A stretch of 64,000 bases of DNA from Bacteroidales bacterium (GTDB lineage Bacteria > Bacteroidota > Bacteroidia > Bacteroidales > Tenuifilaceae), in the NCBI GenBank assembly GCA_018056955.1, contig JAGPEQ010000004.1, forward strand, positions 1 to 64,000. Reading direction: 5' to 3'. This document shows, piece after piece, positions 60,706 through 64,000 of this stretch; positions within the stretch are counted from its first letter, which is position 1, and each line of letters opens with the position of its first letter. A program made the position numbers and the translations under genes. The notes beneath the pieces are model-generated. The model was not told where the DNA came from, made no database searches, and saw nothing but the letters and a program-made list of their open reading frames with translations.

Positions 60706-61425
60706 TTAGTTATTCCCGAAAACTCGTTTTAGTATGTCAGTTACCCGGGCGGCTGGATCCTTACGGATTTTTAACTCTTCCTGCTCAATTAGGACAAAAA
60801 GACCATCTATAGCCTTTTGGGTCACATAATCGTCGAGATTTGGGTTTACTGCTTTACCTCCAGTTAAAAGGGTTAGCCTATTATAGGTTGTTGCTAAAGG
60901 CTCCCAGTAAGAGGTGAGCTTTACCTTTTGAATAGCCTCATGAACCTGAGGCTTAAAGGCGGCAAATAGTTGCTCAGATGTGTTTTTCCTAAAGTATTCG
61001 GTAGCCGCATTATTAGGGCCCCTCAGTATTCCCATGGCGTCAGTAAACGACATTTTAGTAATAGCGTCAGTAAAAATAGGCAAAGCCTTTTTGGCAGCCT
61101 CCTCGGCAGCGCGATTAAGCGTTAGTGTAAACTCATCGACCTGCTTGGAGAAACCGGCATCGACCAGTGTTTTGCGAACCTTTTCGGCTTCGGGGGGAAA
61201 GGGGATAAAAATCTTGGGGTTTTTGTAAAACCCATCAACCTGCGATGCTAAACCCGTTGAGTTTTTAGCGCCAACGGCTAATGCCTCTTTAAGCCCTTGA
61301 ACCACCTCAGCATTGGTAAGTGGCTTACTCCCTGAACCTTGCGGGATAGGGAAATTTGTAGGAATTGATATTTCAGCACATGCCGATATCAATATAGCTA
61401 TTGGAAGTAATAAGTTTTTTTTCAT
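60706..61425 (-). CDS. DUF4197 lipoprotein
   Basis: 239-aa lipoprotein (LLPIAILISAC lipobox) of the DUF4197 family, of unknown function, with the conserved FSDAI-like KMSFTDAMGILRGPNNAATEYFRKNT and a C-terminal QKAIDGLFVLIEQEELKIRKDP. I chose the ATG at 61425, which begins the lipoprotein signal; the ORF start at 61458 would overlap hutI. It lies 7 nt after hutI, so it is likely co-transcribed with it, and 145 nt before ftcD. Confidence 0.85.
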   Translation of the reverse strand: MKKNLLLPIAILISACAEISIPTNFPIPQGSGSKPLTNAEVVQGLKEALAVGAKNSTGLASQVDGFYKNPKIFIPFPPEAEKVRKTLVDAGFSKQVDEFTLTLNRAAEEAAKKALPIFTDAITKMSFTDAMGILRGPNNAATEYFRKNTSEQLFAAFKPQVHEAIQKVKLTSYWEPLATTYNRLTLLTGGKAVNPNLDDYVTQKAIDGLFVLIEQEELKIRKDPAARVTDILKRVFGNN

Positions 61426-61432
61426 ACTCCAA

Positions 61433-62689
61433 CTATTTATCGTTGATAATACTGCCATTCAGGATAACCGTTTCAATCAAATCGGATGTATAGGCGTAGG
61501 GCATATACTCATAGCTGGGTATTGGCTTGGTAATAAACACGTTTGCCACCTTACCCTTGCAAATGCTTCCGTGTGTATCGGAAATACCCATGGCGTATGC
61601 ACCGTTAATTGTTGTTGCATTTATAACCTCCTCGGGCAACATGCGGAGTTTGATACATCCCAGCGACATGATAAACTTCATATCGCCCGATGGAGAAGAA
61701 CCAGGGTTAAAATCGGATGCTAAAGCAATGGGAAGACCCGCGTTGATCATTCTCCGTACGGGAGGGTCAACCATACCCAGGAAAAATGAAGCACCGGGCA
61801 GAAGTGTAGGCATAGTTTCAGTGCCAAGTAGTGCATTAATCTCATCATCGCCAGTGAACTCTAAATGATCGACCGAGAGCGCATTATACTTTACGCCAAC
61901 CTGAATACCACCTGAAAAATCGAGTTCGTTTGCATGGAGTTTGGGCCTAAGGCCATACTTGATTCCTGCCATCAGGATACGCTCAGTATCCTCAACGGTA
62001 AAGAAACCTTTATCGCAAAAAACATCAATATAATCGGCTAAGCCCTCAGATGCAACCAAAGGTATCATCTCGTTAATAATCAAATCAACATACTCACTTT
62101 GTCGGCCTTTATACTCAGCAGGTACTGCGTGAGCGCCAAGAAAGGTTGATTTTATGGTTATAGGCGTAGTTTCCTTTAACCGTTTAATAACCCGAAGCAT
62201 TTTCAACTCACTCTCGGTGGATAAGCCGTAACCGCTCTTGATCTCCACGGCTCCGGTTCCCTTCCTAATTATCTCGTAAATGCGAGCAAGCGATTGGTTG
62301 TAAAGCTCATTTTCAGATGTTTCGGCTAAACGTTTGGCTGAGTTTAGTATACCTCCACCACGTTTAGCTATCTCTTCGTAGGACAGACCCTTTATCTTGT
62401 CGATATACTCTATCTCGCGGCTACCAGCATAAACCAAATGGGTGTGCGAATCGCAGAACGATGGGAAAACCATACGGCCAAACGCATTGTAAATTAGCAC
62501 ATCGCCCGAAAGCGATGAAATATCGGGAGCTTTGGACATTGGCCCAAAATCGGCAATTAACCCCTTGTCTATCAGTAAATATGCATTATCAATAGTTTTC
62601 AGCTTGGCCATATCGTTACCGGCTTTCCAAACTGCCGGTTTATCTTCCACCTGAACCAACTTTTTGATATTTAGAATAAGTATTTGCAT
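61433..62689 (-). CDS. hutI: Imidazolonepropionase
   Basis: 418-aa amidohydrolase converting 4-imidazolone-5-propionate to N-formimino-glutamate in histidine degradation. Metal-binding and catalytic motifs are FCDSHTHLVYAGSREIEY, HAVPAEYKG, KLHANELDFSGG, SVDHLEF and ALASDFNPGSSPSG. The ATG at 62689 (MQILILNIKKL) is preferred; the ATG at 62701 adds four residues. Upstream is a tandem-repeat region, so its promoter is unclear. Followed by DUF4197. Confidence 0.95.
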   Translation of the reverse strand: MQILILNIKKLVQVEDKPAVWKAGNDMAKLKTIDNAYLLIDKGLIADFGPMSKAPDISSLSGDVLIYNAFGRMVFPSFCDSHTHLVYAGSREIEYIDKIKGLSYEEIAKRGGGILNSAKRLAETSENELYNQSLARIYEIIRKGTGAVEIKSGYGLSTESELKMLRVIKRLKETTPITIKSTFLGAHAVPAEYKGRQSEYVDLIINEMIPLVASEGLADYIDVFCDKGFFTVEDTERILMAGIKYGLRPKLHANELDFSGGIQVGVKYNALSVDHLEFTGDDEINALLGTETMPTLLPGASFFLGMVDPPVRRMINAGLPIALASDFNPGSSPSGDMKFIMSLGCIKLRMLPEEVINATTINGAYAMGISDTHGSICKGKVANVFITKPIPSYEYMPYAYTSDLIETVILNGSIINDK

Positions 62690-62701
62690 GGGCGAATGCA
62701 T

Positions 62702-63321
62702 TTATATGGCCTCGAAGATAGGCAATTAAGATGAATTCTGAAATGTTTTTAAGCAGGTTGTTGGGGGGAGGGTAAAAAAGGGTTGTTTACCATTATTAAG
62801 TGGAAATGGGTCGGAATGCTCGGAATACTCGGAATACTCGGAATGAGTCGGAATGCTCGGAATGAGTCGGATTGAGTCGGATTGAGTCGGAATGAGTAGG
62901 AATGAGTCGGAATATGGTGGAGTTAGAAGAAGTTAGAGGAAGTTTGAGGAAGTTTGAGGAAGTTTGAGTTAGTTAAAAGTGAAAAGTGAAAAGTGAAAAG
63001 AGGAATTGTGGATATGAGGGGGTTAGAGAGAGTTTATGTTCGTTAATCGTTAATCGTGAAACGTGAAACGAAAGGATTTGACCCGTCCTGAAAAATATCT
63101 AGTCCTGAAATAAGTCTACAGGTTAGAAATAGATTTGAGCGACACAAATATACCGTTAACCGTTAACCGTCAACAATCAACTATCAACTATCAACTATCA
63201 ACCACCAACTGTCAACTATCAACTCAATAATTTTCAAAGAGTTGCACAGAGTTATAAAGAGTTAAACATTGTAATTCAATCAAATAATTATCATCTGTTA
63301 CAGTTTAAATTCACGGACAAC
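62702..63321. repeat. Tandem-repeat-rich intergenic region
   Basis: About 620 nt without a gene. 62811-62913 is eleven 9/10-bp units of TCGGAATGAG type; 62921-62965 holds GGAAGTTTGA-type units; about 62968-63000 AGTGAAA units; 63043-63070 TTAATCG and GTGAAAC units; 63152-63225 GTTAACC and ATCAACT units. The last set matches 38.11-38.15 kb in the opposite orientation. Confidence 0.9.
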
Positions 63322-63352
63322 AATAAAGCCAGTCGAAATGACTGGCTTTATT
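63322..63352 (-). terminator. Intrinsic terminator of yidC
   Basis: AATAAAGCCAGT / ACTGGCTTTATT perfect 12-bp stem, 14 nt after the yidC stop on the minus strand. Its core resembles the terminators after the tRNA-Arg. Confidence 0.8.
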
Positions 63353-63365
63353 TATTTTATTTTAT

Positions 63366-64000
63366 CTATTTACCTTTCTTTTTCCTGAGCTGTTCCTGCT
63401 GCTTTGCCATATCCTCGAGTCTTTGTTGCCATTTTGATTTTGTAACGGGTTTCTTGGCATTCTCGTGAAGTTTGGCAAGTATAGCCTTATCATCGACAAA
63501 GCGGCGGAAGAGATAGGTTTGTCCTATGGTTATTACGTTGGATAGCAAGTAGTAGTAACTTAAGCCTGCCGAATAGTTGTTGAACCACAACAACAGCATT
63601 ATAGGCATCATCCAGGTCATCATAAACTTCATACCGGGCATTTGGGCATTGGTATCGCCCATTTGGTCGGTATTCATCTTTGAGGTGATGAAAAGCGAAA
63701 CGGCCATCAACAGTGTGAATAAGCTGACATGATCGCCATACCATGGGATACTGAAAGGTAAGTGAAGAATAGAATCGTATGATGAGAGGTCGTCGGCCCA
63801 AAGGAAACTTTGCTGCCTGAGCTCAAATGAGGCGGGGAAGAAACGGAACATGGCAATTAGGATGGGGAATTGGATTAGAATGGGAATACACCCACCCATG
63901 GGGTTAACCCCTACCTTTTTGTAAAGCGCCATAACAGCCTGCTGCTTCTTGAGTGCGTCTTCCTGCTTGGGATACTTTGCATTTATTTCATCAACCTGGG
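63366..64000 (-). CDS. yidC: Membrane protein insertase YidC/Oxa1, C-terminal part
   Basis: Partial gene: the frame stays open to the right edge of the window, so about 211 C-terminal residues are visible and the N-terminal periplasmic domain is outside. The Oxa1 core shows QQAVMALYKKVGVNPMGGCIP, QFPILIAMFRFF, membrane helices around LFTLLMAVSLFIT and MTWMMPIMLLLWFNNYSAGLS, YYLLSNVITIGQT and a basic tail (QLRKKKGK) typical of ribosome-contacting YidC C-termini. The apparent internal ATG at 63932 is not the true start. YidC inserts inner-membrane proteins with or without SecYEG. Confidence 0.95.
   Translation of the reverse strand, partial: QVDEINAKYPKQEDALKKQQAVMALYKKVGVNPMGGCIPILIQFPILIAMFRFFPASFELRQQSFLWADDLSSYDSILHLPFSIPWYGDHVSLFTLLMAVSLFITSKMNTDQMGDTNAQMPGMKFMMTWMMPIMLLLWFNNYSAGLSYYYLLSNVITIGQTYLFRRFVDDKAILAKLHENAKKPVTKSKWQQRLEDMAKQQEQLRKKKGK

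Noticed and set aside
62811..62913. Regular repeat resembling a CRISPR array
   Set aside because: Units are 9-10 bp, contiguous and without spacers, so this is a simple tandem repeat. No cas gene is present in the window.

Overview
The window is a chromosomal segment of a Bacteroidota bacterium, most likely order Bacteroidales or Marinilabiliales. Direct signs are a type IX secretion (T9SS) C-terminal sorting domain on a large M6 protease, many TAnnTTTG promoter boxes 15-45 nt before starts (the phylum's -7 element) with few Shine-Dalgarno sites, and phylum-typical families: S46 dipeptidyl peptidase, BT_3928-type DoxX protein, DUF4293, DUF4197, a Bacteroidota-type LptD and VTC/DUF4956 proteins. 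Rubredoxin, a BFD-type [2Fe-2S] protein, the histidine-degradation genes hutI and ftcD, and many peptidases (M16, C1/PepC-like, PepD, S46 DPP7-like, M49-like, M6) suggest an anaerobic or microaerophilic peptide and amino-acid user; this lifestyle is inferred.

Layout. 0-6 kb: truncated M16 peptidase, MFS transporter, DUF4293 protein, nucleoside phosphorylase, SirB1-like protein, BFD protein and the rpsF-rpsR-rplI operon. 6-13 kb: lptD-ridA opposite an amidase and an MCE protein, then dnaA with an AT-rich upstream region. 13-25.7 kb: TPR/SpoIIE-type PP2C phosphatase, cysQ, pepD, rubredoxin, a secreted YD-like protein with VTC and DUF4956 genes, a SiaC-family protein, a C1 peptidase, and a two-component pair (LytTR regulator plus a giant Reg_prop/Y_Y_Y histidine kinase). 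26-34 kb: T9SS-exported M6 protease, OsmC protein, and the tmk - BT_3928 - S46 peptidase operon. 34-38 kb: folP-cdaA, a highly divergent aroA, an RDD protein. 38-40.5 kb: repeat-rich, gene-poor DNA, an esterase, and tRNA-Arg(CCG) followed by copies of its own 3' end. 40.5-48 kb: orphan membrane protein, outer-membrane barrel, nth, ABC-F ATPase, pabB-tilS. 48-56 kb: NAD-dependent reductase, BamA-like barrel, SiaB-family kinase, M49-like lipoprotein, unknown protein, proS. 56-64 kb: Trp/Tyr- and Ser-rich lipoprotein, FadL-type porin, hutI-DUF4197-ftcD, a tandem-repeat region, and the truncated yidC.

Most of this is core genome. No CRISPR array, phage, transposase or defence island was seen. The points most worth a second look are: an EPSP-synthase homologue that has lost most N-domain active-site motifs; PP2C, SiaC and SiaB partner-switch parts scattered over three loci; tRNA-Arg 3'-end duplications with a linked 31-nt repeat; a nested palindromic element at 38.37-38.56 kb; and a family of 7-, 9- and 10-bp tandem repeats, one composite block of which occurs in opposite orientation about 19 kb apart.
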